Shown: positions 8,345-17,488, numbered from the stretch's first letter. The stretch is DNA of 64,000 bases from Romboutsia faecis (GCF_014323405.1 NZ_JACRWE010000001.1:372001-436000), one strand, 5' to 3'. Numbers and translations: made by a program. Notes: generated from the sequence alone by a model not told the origin.

Positions 8345-8420
8345 GTAGTCATTTTGTACCGTTTTTATGAAAAAAGTAGTCATTCTGTACCGTTTTGAGA
8401 TTTAGTAGTCATTTTGCGAC
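8345..8420 (+). repeat. Three direct copies of GTAGTCATTYTGTACCG
   Basis: Copies start at 8345, 8376 and 8405. The first two share 20 of 21 bases (GTAGTCATT, T or C, TGTACCGTTTT); the third shares the first 12 and then diverges (TTTGCGACC). Spacings are 31 and 29 bases. Short multiple repeats like this are typical of transposase-binding ends, for example of IS21-type elements; no transposase gene is visible, so it would be a relic. Confidence 0.6.
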
Positions 8421-8489
8421 CCAACGAATTGTTACTCTATATTCTTATGAATTTTTTAACTTGATTTAATTAGGATATAAATTAACAAG

Positions 8490-8580
8490 AAAAGCAATCG
8501 CAAATCATTGCAAGGGTGCGTTAAAGCACGATATTCTTACAAATAGTGGAAATCAAGAAATGTCTATAATACCCTAAGGC
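8490..8580 (+). other. GC-richer stretch with clustered short hairpins
   Basis: GCAAT/ATTGC and GTGC/GCAC hairpins stand close together in a stretch visibly richer in G+C than its surroundings, ending in CCCTAAGGCG. It might be the remnant of a structured RNA or a transposon end. No family recognised. Confidence 0.3.
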
Positions 8581-8670
8581 GATATATTTAATAAAAACTA
8601 TTTGTATAAATCTAAATTTATAATATATAATATATTTAGGCATTGATAACCTATTTCGGAGGTTATTGAA

Positions 8671-9767
8671 ATGAGTATAAGAAAACGAAACAAAACATGG
8701 GAATATACAATCAATTTAGGTATAGTTGATGGTAAAAGAAAAAGAATCTCAAAAGGAGGTTTTCTCTAACTAAAAAAGATTGTCAAATCGCAGAAGCAAA
8801 AGCTCTATATGATTTTAATTTAAGAGGAACCGTTAATAAACCAACTAATATAAGCTTTGCAGATTACCTAGATACGTTTTATAAACAATATGTATTAAAT
8901 AATTGTGCTTATAGAACTCAAAATAATTATGAATCTATCATAAGAGTTCATATAAAGCCTAAATTAGGTATGTATAAACTCAACACGCTAACAACATCCA
9001 TATTGCATAACTTTTTAATTACATTATACAAAGAAGGTTATAGCAAAAATTATTTAGATATGATTATGACCATACTAAAAACATCGTTAAAATATGCTGT
9101 ATATCCTCTTGAGTATATTCAGTCTAGCCCTGCTCAATATTTAGATATAAAAAGGTTTAAATATAACGAATCCGAAGATTTGATTTTAACTAAAGATGAT
9201 ATGTATGAAGTATTTAAATTTGTTAGAGAGTTTAAGCCTTTAGCTGAGATATTTTATAAAATATTATATATGACAGGCATGAGATTAAGCGAAGTATGTG
9301 GCTTGACTTGGGATAATATAGATTTTAATAATAGGATTATAAAAGTTAGACAACAGATGCAATTTCAAACAGGTAAAGGAAACGTACTTGTTGCTTTAAA
9401 AACAAAGTCATCTAAAAGGGATATATCTTTCGGAGATACTCTATACAATGAATTGATTCTACATAAAAATAAATTAGAATCTCTAAGTATATATAGTGAA
9501 TTTGTATGTGCTAAAGAAAACGGTAATGCAATGTATAAGTCTGATGTAGAAAAGATAAATAGGGCTATAAATAATAACTTAATGAGATTTAAAACTCATT
9601 CAGTTCGTAAATTGCATGCTACAATGCTCATCGAAGGAGGAGCTGATATTAAAGATGTATCTGCTCGACTTGGTCATAGTTCAACAAAAATAAGTTATGA
9701 TATCTATGTAAAAAATACAAAATTATTAAAAGATAAAACTGTAAGAATTTTTGAATCTATATTATAA
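8671..9767 (+). pseudogene. Tyrosine integrase with N-terminal frameshift
   Basis: An ATG at 8671 after CGGAGG opens MSIRKRNKTWEY...ISKGGFL and hits TAA at 8767-8769. In another frame the protein goes straight on as TKKDCQIAEAKALYDF, the usual sequence after that point in Tn916/phage-type integrases. The 1097-base span needs a +2 or -1 shift. The rest is intact to 9767: SAM-like core domain (ADYLDTFYKQYV...), then the catalytic domain with Arg in TGMRLSEV, HSVRKLH, LGHSS and Tyr in DIYVK. An internal ATG at 8970 could still make the C-terminal 265 residues. Either the gene is inactivated, trapping the element, or a sequencing error or programmed shift is involved. Confidence 0.8.
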
Positions 9768-9770
9768 AAT

Positions 9771-9792
9771 TTGACGACATTTTGACGACATT
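9771..9792 (+). repeat. Tandem 11-base repeat just after the integrase
   Basis: TTGACGACATT occurs twice back to back, starting 4 bases after the integrase stop codon. Such repeats next to int are candidate arm-binding or attachment-site sequence, marking the probable element/chromosome junction. Confidence 0.5.
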
Positions 9793-9830
9793 TTTGATAA
9801 ATAAAATTTATTTTAAGTAGTAATAAAAAA

Positions 9831-9865
9831 TGTAGCTATGTAATTTAATTAACTACACAGCTACA
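9831..9865 (-). terminator. Terminator of the hcp operon
   Basis: TGTAGCTATGTA pairs with TACACAGCTACA; on the minus strand the stem is followed by TTTTTTA. It closes the three-gene hcp operon and may also stop the converging integrase transcript. Confidence 0.75.
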
Positions 9866-9881
9866 CAATAGGGTTATAAGC

Positions 9882-10067
9882 TTATTTGCTATTTAATTTA
9901 TTTAAAACTTCTTCTAATTTAAGATCATGTATAAAACAAGCTTGCTCTAAAGTTTCCATAGTTGCTGATGGACAACCTAAACATCCCATTCCAAATTCCA
10001 TTAATATATCTGCTGCATTTGGATTTATTTCTAATATTTCGCCAATAGTATTGTCTTTTGTTATCAT
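9882..10067 (-). CDS. DUF1858 / ScdA_N-like small CxxC protein
   Basis: A 61-residue protein with AAGGAG upstream. It starts like DUF1858 (TIGEILEINPNAADILMEFGMGCLGCPSA), with a CLGC pair before a helix, then TLEQACFIHDL. This small domain is related in shape to the N-terminal domain of ScdA/YtfE-type iron-centre repair proteins. It is the last gene of the hcp operon, 12 bases after a hemerythrin gene, so the two may together act like a split Ric/ScdA protein. Redox or metal handling through the two cysteines is inferred. Confidence 0.85.
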   Translation of the reverse strand: MITKDNTIGEILEINPNAADILMEFGMGCLGCPSATMETLEQACFIHDLKLEEVLNKLNSK

Positions 10068-10079
10068 AATATTGTCTCC

Positions 10080-10628
10080 TTATATATATTTATTTTCTAA
10101 TTTTTCTAATATAGATATATTTTTATCTCTTATATCCATATTATTATTTTCATATTCAGTACATTCTATATCTACAATATCTAAAATTTCTTTACTTAAT
10201 TCTCTTTGTGCAAACTTATATATAACTCTATCCTCTTTATCAATATGTCTTTCTAGTAAATGAGTATATGATATTGCATTTGCAATTACATCTAGCTTGG
10301 ATTCTTCATCTCCAGCTTTTAACTTTTCTAATGCTTCACCTAAGTTTCTAATATAAAGTCTACCATAATCATGTTCTACGAGCATACCATGATTTATAAC
10401 TTTTTCTCCAAGTTCACCTAAATTTTCAACCATCTTATTAAAAAGTATTTTTTCTTCTTTTTTATGATGATGTGCATCTGCATAATTTTTTATAAAATCT
10501 ATTATTGAATAAAAATCTTCATAATTTACATATTCATTTTGTAAAATCTTAAAGCATGCACTTCTAACTACTTTAAGCATACGTTTAATATATTTATGTT
10601 CTTCATTCATTATATCTATTGCATTCAT
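10080..10628 (-). CDS. Hemerythrin HHE-domain protein
   Basis: A 182-residue helical protein with the diiron ligands of hemerythrin-like domains: EEH near the start, HHHKKEE, HGMLVEHD and HIDKED. Proteins of this type bind O2 or NO or repair iron-sulfur centres after nitrosative stress. It lies 23 bases after hcp and 12 before the DUF1858 gene, which supports the nitrosative-stress reading. A C-terminal helical tail of about 30 residues has no clear match. Confidence 0.9.
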   Translation of the reverse strand: MNAIDIMNEEHKYIKRMLKVVRSACFKILQNEYVNYEDFYSIIDFIKNYADAHHHKKEEKILFNKMVENLGELGEKVINHGMLVEHDYGRLYIRNLGEALEKLKAGDEESKLDVIANAISYTHLLERHIDKEDRVIYKFAQRELSKEILDIVDIECTEYENNNMDIRDKNISILEKLENKYI

Positions 10629-10651
10629 ATTATTCTCCTTATAATCTAGAA

Positions 10652-12379
10652 CTATCCTAAGAACATTGCTAAATCATCTTCAACATTTGTTATTCCACCT
10701 ATACCAAAGTTTTCTACTAAAACTTTAGCTACATTTGGTGATAAAAATGCTGGTAAAGTTGGCCCTAAGTGAATATTTTTTACTCCTAGGTATAGTAATG
10801 ATAATAAAACTATTACCGCCTTTTGCTCATACCAAGCTATGTTAAATGCTATTGGTAATTCATTTATATCATTAAGTTCAAAGACTTCTTTTAACTTTAA
10901 TGCTATAAGTGCTAATGAGTAAGAATCATTACATTGACCTGCATCTAATACTCTTGGTATTCCGTTTATATCACCTAAATTTAGTTTGTTATATTTATAT
11001 TTTGCGCACCCTGCAGTAAGTATTACTGTATCTTTTGGTAAGGCTTTTGCAAACTCAGTGTAGTAATTTCTAGATTTAGCCCTTCCATCACATCCAGCCA
11101 TTACAAAGAATTTTTTTATAGCTCCTGTTTTTACTGCATCTACTACTGCATCAGCAAGTGCAAATACTTGATTATGAGCAAATCCACCTACTATTTCTCC
11201 AGTTTCTATTTCAGTTGGAGGATGGCATTTTTTAGCCTGTTCTATTATTTCTGAGAAATCTTTATTATCTTCGCTTATCCCTTTTATATGCTTAACACCT
11301 ACAAATCCAGCTGCTCCTGTAGTATATATTCTATCTTTGTAGCTATCTTTTGGTGGTACTATACAGTTTGTAGTCATTAATATTGGACCATTGAAACTTT
11401 CAAATTCTTCTTTTTGCTTCCACCAAGCATTTCCATAGTTTCCTGCAAAATGAGAATACTTCTTAAATGCTGGGTAATAGTGAGCTGGTAACATTTCAGA
11501 GTGAGTGTAAACATCCACTCCAGTTCCCTCAGTTTGTTTTAATAATAATTCTAAGTCCTTTAAATCATGTCCTGATACTAGTATTCCTGGGTTATTTCTA
11601 ACTCCTATGTTAACTTTAGTTATTTCTGGGTGTCCATAAGTTCCAGTATTTGCGCTATCAAGTAGTGCCATACCATCTACACCTACTTTACCAGTTTCTA
11701 ATGTTAAAGATATTAATTCATCTATAGATAAACTATCATCTAAAGTTTTTGCTAATGTTGCTTGCATAAATGCATTTATGTCTTCGCTATCATACCCTAA
11801 AGCATTAGCATGCTTCATGTATGCTGACATCCCCTTTAAACCATATATTATAAGTTCTCTTAAACTTCTTATATCTTCATCTTTAGTTGCTAATACTCCT
11901 ACTTTGGTTGATTTTTCATCTAATAATCTATCTATATCAGAATCTATTTCTTCTTTTCCACTTCCAAGTATTGCACCTTTTATTTTAGATAAAATGCCTA
12001 CTTTTACATCCATCTCATCATTTGAAGTTGCATTCCATAATGCTGCTTCAGATAAGTTTTCTTTATTTTCTAACTTAGCTAATAAAGCTTCTTTAGTGGC
12101 TAAAGTTTCTTTAACTCTTGCATAAAATACTGCGTCATCAAAGTTAGCATTTGTTATTGTAGTAAATAAATTTATAGTTATTAGATGATTTATCTCACTA
12201 CTTACTTCCTTACCTTCTTCTCTAAGTCTTGTTGTAACTTGTGATAAACCTTTTGTCGTATATATTAATAAATCTTGCATTCTAGCTAGATCTGGTGACT
12301 TTCCACAAACTCCAAATTTTGTACACCCAGTACAACCGGCTGTCTCTTGACATTGAAAGCAAAACATTTTATTTTCCAT
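10652..12379 (-). CDS. hcp: Hydroxylamine reductase / hybrid cluster protein
   Basis: A 575-residue Hcp. N-terminal cysteines ([13 protein letters not shown], then C25) bind the cubane cluster. The hybrid-cluster ligands are present: the [11 protein letters not shown] region, [30 protein letters not shown] and AWYEQKAV. Hcp reduces NO or hydroxylamine and protects anaerobes from nitrosative stress. It is the first gene of an operon with hemerythrin and DUF1858 genes. Ribosome site TGGAGG. A sigma-A-type -10 box and a palindrome near -42 lie upstream. Confidence 0.97.
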   Translation of the reverse strand: MENKMFCFQCQETAGCTGCTKFGVCGKSPDLARMQDLLIYTTKGLSQVTTRLREEGKEVSSEINHLITINLFTTITNANFDDAVFYARVKETLATKEALLAKLENKENLSEAALWNATSNDEMDVKVGILSKIKGAILGSGKEEIDSDIDRLLDEKSTKVGVLATKDEDIRSLRELIIYGLKGMSAYMKHANALGYDSEDINAFMQATLAKTLDDSLSIDELISLTLETGKVGVDGMALLDSANTGTYGHPEITKVNIGVRNNPGILVSGHDLKDLELLLKQTEGTGVDVYTHSEMLPAHYYPAFKKYSHFAGNYGNAWWKQKEEFESFNGPILMTTNCIVPPKDSYKDRIYTTGAAGFVGVKHIKGISEDNKDFSEIIEQAKKCHPPTEIETGEIVGGFAHNQVFALADAVVDAVKTGAIKKFFVMAGCDGRAKSRNYYTEFAKALPKDTVILTAGCAKYKYNKLNLGDINGIPRVLDAGQCNDSYSLALIALKLKEVFELNDINELPIAFNIAWYEQKAVIVLLSLLYLGVKNIHLGPTLPAFLSPNVAKVLVENFGIGGITNVEDDLAMFLG

Positions 12380-12419
12380 TAATATTCCTCCAGATAATTA
12401 ATATTTATTTCATGTACTC

Positions 12420-12462
12420 ATTATAATGTTTTGCAACAAATAAAATCGGTAACATATGTTAC
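12420..12462 (-). promoter_or_regulatory. hcp promoter with FNR-type palindrome near -42
   Basis: Minus-strand TATAAT at 12425-12420, poor -35 box (CGATTT), and a perfect 14-base palindrome GTAACATATGTTAC at 12449-12462. Its centre falls about 42 bases before the expected start of transcription, the class II activator position for CRP/FNR-family proteins. HcpR, a member of that family, controls hcp in many anaerobes; assigning this site to it is inference. Confidence 0.7.
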
Positions 12463-12484
12463 TATTTCGAAATTTAAGATAAGT

Positions 12485-13456
12485 TTATAAGATTTTTATG
12501 TAAGATCCTCTTTCAGACTTTTCTAAAGCTTTTTTGCTTAACTCCTTAATTTCTAAACATATTTCTGATGCTTTATAAATTTTATTTTCTATATATATAC
12601 TTGGATCAATTAATCTTAATTTATTCTTTTGATATATGTCATAGTTTTTATTATCTTCTACAACTACTACATTATAATTAAGCGATTCCACAAGTGATTT
12701 AATTTGCTTATTATTTGAACTTTCTAATAAATTAAATACATATTTATCATCTTTTAACAAGTCATCTAACACTATTATATTATCGTTTAAAGCTATTTTT
12801 ATAGCTTTTGATAATCTATCATTAGCATATATACCTAATGGATTCATAAAATAGTCTATTACTTCTTTGTAATATGTATCTACAAAAAACTTTGCTGCTT
12901 CCAAAGAATTAACCATTATCTCATTTTTAACTACTACTAAACTACTCATAAAATTAGATATCTCATTTTTAGTAATAAATCCATATCTGAACATGTCTCT
13001 TAAAGTATAATCTATTCTATCTGCACATAAGTTTGGAGCTGTTTTTTCTAGAATAGTATATTTACTTTTATCATATAATATATCTTTATAGCTGTATCCA
13101 TATTTATTTAATATCTTAGGTATATCTGAATTTTCTATTATACTTTCAAATATTTCTTCATGATAATCTTCATTATGCTTGTCTAATACATAGTCAATCA
13201 CATGAGAAAAGGCTGTATGAGACACATCATGAAGTAAACCCGCTATTTGCTCTTCGATATCTCCTCCCATTAATCTTATAAGAAGCATTACACCTATTGA
13301 ATGCTCATATCTACTTACATTCCAGTTTGGATTTACAAGATAACTTGCTCCGCCTTGGTGAATATTTTTTAATCTTTGAACTTCTTTAGTATTTATAAGT
13401 TCTTCTATAACTTCTTCTACAATATAATCTCCATATAAGTAATCTTTTAAATACAT
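12485..13456 (-). CDS. HD-domain phosphohydrolase (COG1078-like)
   Basis: A 323-residue protein when started at the ATG at 13456, which lies just after GAGGTG; a GTG six bases upstream overlaps that site. The HD metal site is visible as SRYEHSIGV, LLHDVSHTAFSH and CADRIDYTLRD. The family cleaves phosphate from nucleotides; some members act as dNTPases. The C-terminal third is unassigned. It is followed by the hcp promoter and is not part of that operon. Confidence 0.85.
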   Translation of the reverse strand: MYLKDYLYGDYIVEEVIEELINTKEVQRLKNIHQGGASYLVNPNWNVSRYEHSIGVMLLIRLMGGDIEEQIAGLLHDVSHTAFSHVIDYVLDKHNEDYHEEIFESIIENSDIPKILNKYGYSYKDILYDKSKYTILEKTAPNLCADRIDYTLRDMFRYGFITKNEISNFMSSLVVVKNEIMVNSLEAAKFFVDTYYKEVIDYFMNPLGIYANDRLSKAIKIALNDNIIVLDDLLKDDKYVFNLLESSNNKQIKSLVESLNYNVVVVEDNKNYDIYQKNKLRLIDPSIYIENKIYKASEICLEIKELSKKALEKSERGSYIKIL

Positions 13457-13522
13457 AAACACCTCATAATATTAGGATAAGTTTTCAATATATATCATAA
13501 CATATTGTAATAAGGTCATAAA

Positions 13523-13565
13523 ATTAAAATCAGGAAATAAGTTTAACTTATTTCCTGATTTTAAT
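13523..13565. terminator. Bidirectional terminator, 19-bp perfect stem
   Basis: ATTAAAATCAGGAAATAAG pairs with its exact inverse across a TTTAA loop, with A/T runs on both sides. It ends the GH25-LysM gene on the minus strand. Confidence 0.9.
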
Positions 13566-13571
13566 TAATAT

Positions 13572-14906
13572 TTATATTCTTAAAACTTCTCCAACATAAA
13601 TCAAATCTGGATTTGCTATATTATTAAGTTTAACTAACTCATTTACAGTAGTATGAAATCTATTTGCTATACTACTTAAAGTATCTCCATATTTTACAAC
13701 ATAACTTCCTGAAAATGATCTTTCTAATGATGAAGATGCTGATGTCTCAATTTTTAATACTTGACCTATATAAATTAAATTAGAATCTGATATATTATTT
13801 AACTTAGCTATTTCATTAACCGTAGTATGAAATCTTCTTGCAATACTTGTTAATGTATCTCCTTCTCTTACTACATATGTTAAAGTATGCATATGTTCCG
13901 AAACTGAAGCAGTTCTTTTTACACCTTTAATTGTAGGTATTTTTAAAATCTCACCAACATAAATTAAGTTTTCATTTGATATATCATTTAATTTAACTAA
14001 TTCATCTACTGTAGTTTTAAATCTAGAAGCTATATATGTTAAAGTATCTCCTTTTTGCACTACGTAAGTTCTATAAAACGATTTTTTCCTTGATATAATA
14101 GGTCTTGATGATGGGTATATTTTTAATACTTCACCAACATAAATTTGATCAGGATTTGATATTCCATTTATTGATTCTAACTCCTTAACAGTAGTATCAA
14201 ATTTCTTTGCAATTTGAGTTAAAGTATCTCCTCTTTGTACAGTATAGTATTTAACAGTGTTATGATTGGATTCCTTCTTTCTTTCTCCATGGATCTTTGA
14301 AGAGTCCTCTAATAAAATTTCATCGTAAAAAGTATCTAGATCAACATTTGCGTCGATTCCATCTATATAGCCACTATCTGAGTACTGCCAACCAGCATAT
14401 TTATTTCCCCAAATAGGGTTGTACTCAGGTGGATTTTCAGAATACTGAGCTATCCATACAGGATAGTCACCAATACCAGATTCTCTGTCAAGTTCAGTTT
14501 GAGCAAAATTAGTGTAAGTATATACAACTACCTTTTTATGGCTATACTCTTCCACTTCTCTTAAAAACTCTACAGCTTGCCTAGATACTTCTTCTTTACC
14601 CAAACCTCTGGTTTGTTCTAAATCTATAGCTAATCTACAATCAACTTCCATACCGCTTATTGCATCTACAAAGTATCTAGCTTGTTCTCTAGGGGTAGGA
14701 GAGCTCCCTGGATTAAAAAAGTGATAAAACCCAACCTTCAAACCATACTCTTTTGCTCCATCATAAAATTCTTGAAGGTAAGGATCTGTATAAAAAGTTC
14801 CTTCTGTTGCTTGAATATAAACAATCTCTACACCAGAGTCCTTTACTCCTTTAAAGTCAATACTTCCGCTCCAATTACTTATATCAATACCTTTTAACCT
14901 TGACAT
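13572..14906 (-). CDS. GH25 lysozyme with four LysM repeats
   Basis: About 444 residues from ATG 14906 (MSRLKGIDIS), chosen because AGAGGT lies six bases upstream; the longer frame uses a TTG inside that site. Residues 1-205 form a GH25 muramidase: GIDISNWSG, IQATEG, GFYHFF, AIDLEQ (catalytic Asp/Glu) and the C-terminal WQYSDSG. Four LysM domains follow, each starting with a GDTL block and ending in YVGEVLKI-like sequence. It would cut and bind peptidoglycan. No signal peptide is visible, so export must be unconventional, by lysis, or into the forespore/mother cell. Confidence 0.95.
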   Translation of the reverse strand: MSRLKGIDISNWSGSIDFKGVKDSGVEIVYIQATEGTFYTDPYLQEFYDGAKEYGLKVGFYHFFNPGSSPTPREQARYFVDAISGMEVDCRLAIDLEQTRGLGKEEVSRQAVEFLREVEEYSHKKVVVYTYTNFAQTELDRESGIGDYPVWIAQYSENPPEYNPIWGNKYAGWQYSDSGYIDGIDANVDLDTFYDEILLEDSSKIHGERKKESNHNTVKYYTVQRGDTLTQIAKKFDTTVKELESINGISNPDQIYVGEVLKIYPSSRPIISRKKSFYRTYVVQKGDTLTYIASRFKTTVDELVKLNDISNENLIYVGEILKIPTIKGVKRTASVSEHMHTLTYVVREGDTLTSIARRFHTTVNEIAKLNNISDSNLIYIGQVLKIETSASSSLERSFSGSYVVKYGDTLSSIANRFHTTVNELVKLNNIANPDLIYVGEVLRI

Positions 14907-14987
14907 TTTCATACCTCTTTTCAAATATAATTAATTAAACATTTGTTCAATCTATTATATTTCAAGCTCTAAAATATGTTCCAATAA

Positions 14988-15491
14988 TTATAATACTTTT
15001 TCGAATGCTATTCTTTCGCTTTTATCTGGTAGATAAATAATTCCACAATACTTAAATCCATGTTTTTTCAAAAATTTCTGCATTGATAGATTTTCCTTAT
15101 GTGTATCTATTTTAATGCTACGGATATTATTATCTAAGCATATTTCTTCTAAACTCATAAAAACTTTACCTGACAAACCTTTCCCTTTATGATCTTTGTC
15201 TACAGCTACTCTATGAACAACTGCATAATTTTCATTACTAAGCCATCTTCCATCATAAATCACACCATAATTTTTTTCTACATTAAAAGAAATTGCTACT
15301 GTTGCAAGAATCTCATTATTATTTATTAATACATAACTCTCTTCTTTATCAATGTCATTCTTTATAGTTTCATAATTGGGATAATCATTTTGCCACTGAT
15401 CTATGTTATTTTTCTTAAAATATTCTTGTGCTTGTCCTATAATTTTCATTATAGAATTTATATCTGACTGTGTTGATTTTCTTAATTTCAT
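14988..15491 (-). CDS. GNAT-family acetyltransferase
   Basis: A 167-residue protein with the GNAT core: VVHRVAVDKDHKGKGLSGKVFM carries the acetyl-CoA loop (K-G-K-G), followed by IKIDTHKENLSMQKFLKKHGF, the usual end of the fold. Substrate unknown. GAGGAG ribosome site. It lies 14 bases after the small exported protein gene on the same strand, so the two are probably cotranscribed. Confidence 0.9.
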   Translation of the reverse strand: MKLRKSTQSDINSIMKIIGQAQEYFKKNNIDQWQNDYPNYETIKNDIDKEESYVLINNNEILATVAISFNVEKNYGVIYDGRWLSNENYAVVHRVAVDKDHKGKGLSGKVFMSLEEICLDNNIRSIKIDTHKENLSMQKFLKKHGFKYCGIIYLPDKSERIAFEKVL

Positions 15492-15505
15492 TTTCTGCTC
15501 CTCAC

Positions 15506-16006
15506 TTATATATCTACAACTTTATTATCACTATTATAGACATTGTAACCATCAAACTTATCTATATCAATAAACTTGATAAAAAAATCCTTTTCTATAT
15601 TAATTTTTTTAATTCTTTTCGCTCCATTTGCAACACCTATATATGCTAAATCACCGCTTCTATTATCTCCAGCTTCAATAATATATTCATTAAACATATA
15701 TTTTTTATATGTGCTATATCTATTACTTCCATTAATCACACTCGCAACCCTGTATTGTTTATTAAGGCCTTTATCCAATATTGCTAGTCCCATGTTACTT
15801 TCATCACCGTTAGTAGAAAAAATTATAACTTTTCCACCATTTATACTTTCTTCTTTCAGGAACTCTAATTTACATTCTTTATTGTTTAAGCTCTCTTGGA
15901 TATTCTGCTTTATATGTTCTTCTGATATTGAGTAAACACTATTATGAATAAAAAAACCTGATGCTAATACTATCCCAACAAACATAATACCTAATATTTT
16001 TTTCAT
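15506..16006 (-). CDS. Exported or membrane-anchored hypothetical protein
   Basis: A 166-residue protein with a short basic start and one hydrophobic stretch (ILGIMFVGIVLASGFFI), a signal peptide or anchor. The outside part is soluble, with strand-rich KLEFLKEESINGGKVIIFST and VASVINGSNRYSTYKKYMFNE. A GGGGG ribosome site supports the start. No family recognised; common as a single small exported protein in Clostridia. Confidence 0.75.
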   Translation of the reverse strand: MKKILGIMFVGIVLASGFFIHNSVYSISEEHIKQNIQESLNNKECKLEFLKEESINGGKVIIFSTNGDESNMGLAILDKGLNKQYRVASVINGSNRYSTYKKYMFNEYIIEAGDNRSGDLAYIGVANGAKRIKKINIEKDFFIKFIDIDKFDGYNVYNSDNKVVDI

Positions 16007-16087
16007 ACTTCCCCCTAATCCTTTCCATTTTATCTTTTATTTAATTATACACAAGTATATCTATAAATTTTATAATTTTTCCCATAA

Positions 16088-16228
16088 TTATACAATAAAA
16101 ACGCTGTTGAATATTCTACAACTCCACTTAATTCCTTTTCCTTGAAGCTCTTCTATTACAGATACGGGTGCAAGCGCTAATGATTCATATGATTCTAGTT
16201 CATTATTAATTTTTATTTTGCTTAACAT
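16088..16228 (-). CDS. Doubtful 46-residue frame, possible gene remnant
   Basis: An ATG at 16228 opens a 46-codon frame (MLSKIKINNELES...) with no recognisable ribosome site. Its base composition is gene-like (ALAPVSVIEELQGKGIKW). It may be a leftover of a lost gene. Otherwise the 288-base gap 16007-16294 holds only AT-rich sequence. Confidence 0.25.
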   Translation of the reverse strand: MLSKIKINNELESYESLALAPVSVIEELQGKGIKWSCRIFNSVFIV

Positions 16229-16294
16229 GATATGACCAAAACTATAGTTTTTGCATAATATATTATCAATATACTATATTTGAGGTGATGACTT

Positions 16295-16570
16295 ATGAAA
16301 TGTTGCGTATTTAAACGTGGTACTATCATAGAAATAAATGATAATATTCAACCTGGGCTTATATATATTACTTTTGCAACTGATACTACTAATATTTACA
16401 CTGCTACAATTTTAATAGCTAGTGATACTACTCTTGTCATGGATGAAGACTATAATGAAATTACTCTAAATGATCTACAAGTAGGAGATTTAATTTTCGT
16501 TTATCACTCTCCAATCATGACTATGAGTATCCCACCACAAACTCAAGCTTTTATCATAGAAGTAAAATAG
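16295..16570 (+). CDS. Small beta-rich protein with PPQT motif
   Basis: A 91-residue plus-strand protein with GAGGTG upstream. It has the C-terminal pattern LQVGDLIFVYHSPIMTMSIPPQ, seen in a family of small clostridial and bacillar proteins where a GD.V.VY.S..MT.S.PPQ block ends the fold, often linked to envelope or spore proteins. No signal peptide. Function not known. It stands alone between two minus-strand genes. Confidence 0.75.
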   Translation: MKCCVFKRGTIIEINDNIQPGLIYITFATDTTNIYTATILIASDTTLVMDEDYNEITLNDLQVGDLIFVYHSPIMTMSIPPQTQAFIIEVK

Positions 16571-16584
16571 TATTTTATCAAAAT

Positions 16585-16660
16585 AAAAAAGTTATATAAT
16601 ATTAGAATTTAGTATGAGATATTAATTCATACTTAAAACTAAATATTATATAACTTTTTT
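16585..16660. terminator. Long bidirectional terminator
   Basis: AAAAAAGTTATATAATATT at 16585-16603 pairs with its inverse at 16642-16660, and AGTATGA / TCATACT pair inside. It serves the converging genes on both sides. Confidence 0.85.
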
Positions 16661-17488
16661 CTAATATTCTAAATATGTTGTATTCTCTGGTACACTAGAT
16701 ACATTTTCATTTTTATTTAATTGATCTATTAACTTCATATCTTCATATGAAATTTCAAAATCAAATATATTTAAATTTTCTTTAATTCTTTCTATATTAG
16801 AAGACTTTGGAATTGGAATAACTCCATTTTGTATATGCCATTTTAATGTAATTTGAGGAACACTTCTATTATACTTATCCGCTAATTCTAGCATTACTGC
16901 ATCAGAAAAAATTTTACCCCTCATTATTGGCCCCCATGCAATAACTTGAATATTATTTTCCTTACAATAAGAAATCATATTTTTCTGTGATCTATATGGA
17001 TGTATTTCAATTTGATTTACCATAGGAATTATTTTTGCTGATTTTTTTAAATCTTCAATATGGCCTTCCTTAAAGTTACATACACCTATAGATTTAACTT
17101 TTCCTTGATTATATAAATCTTCAAAAGCTCTCCAAGTTTCTAAATTTAATTTATTTGGCCAGTGTACTAAATATAAATCTAAGTATTCAACACCAAGTCG
17201 ATTTATTGATTCATTAAATGATTTCATAGTTTTTTCATAACCATGATTATCATTCCATAGCTTTGTAGTTAAAAATATTTCTTCTCTATTTATTTTACTT
17301 TCTTTTATGCCTATTCCTACAGCTTCTTCATTGTTATAAAAAGCAGCTGCATCAATGTGCCTATATCCTATTTTTATAGCTTCTTTTACTGCTTCAATTG
17401 AATCCTCATGACTTCCTAATTTATATGTACCAAATCCAATAATCGGTATCTTTACTCCATTTGATAATATTTTATATTCATCTGACAT
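16661..17488 (-). CDS. Aldo/keto reductase
   Basis: About 275 residues from ATG 17488 (MSDEYKILSNG), chosen because GGGGAGG precedes it. The NADPH-dependent barrel family is clear: GFGTYKLG, RHIDAAAFYNNE (Asp and Tyr of the catalytic tetrad), TTKLW (Lys), LYLVHWP (His), IGVCNF, NQIEIHPY and IPIPKSSN near the cofactor site. Members reduce aldehydes, ketoacids or methylglyoxal. The specific substrate cannot be told. Single-gene unit flanked by terminators. Confidence 0.93.
   Translation of the reverse strand: MSDEYKILSNGVKIPIIGFGTYKLGSHEDSIEAVKEAIKIGYRHIDAAAFYNNEEAVGIGIKESKINREEIFLTTKLWNDNHGYEKTMKSFNESINRLGVEYLDLYLVHWPNKLNLETWRAFEDLYNQGKVKSIGVCNFKEGHIEDLKKSAKIIPMVNQIEIHPYRSQKNMISYCKENNIQVIAWGPIMRGKIFSDAVMLELADKYNRSVPQITLKWHIQNGVIPIPKSSNIERIKENLNIFDFEISYEDMKLIDQLNKNENVSSVPENTTYLEY

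Larger units (their letters stand above)
8105..8670. other. Long gap before the integrase, holds repeats and short hairpins
   Basis: No convincing gene. It contains a three-copy repeat (8345-8420), a stretch near 8490-8580 with several short hairpins, and AT-rich sequence leading to the integrase ribosome site CGGAGG at 8657. It may hold remains of a transposon end. Confidence 0.5.

Noticed and set aside
8345..8420. CRISPR array
   Set aside because: Only three short, diverging repeats, spacers of about 10 bases, and no cas genes.
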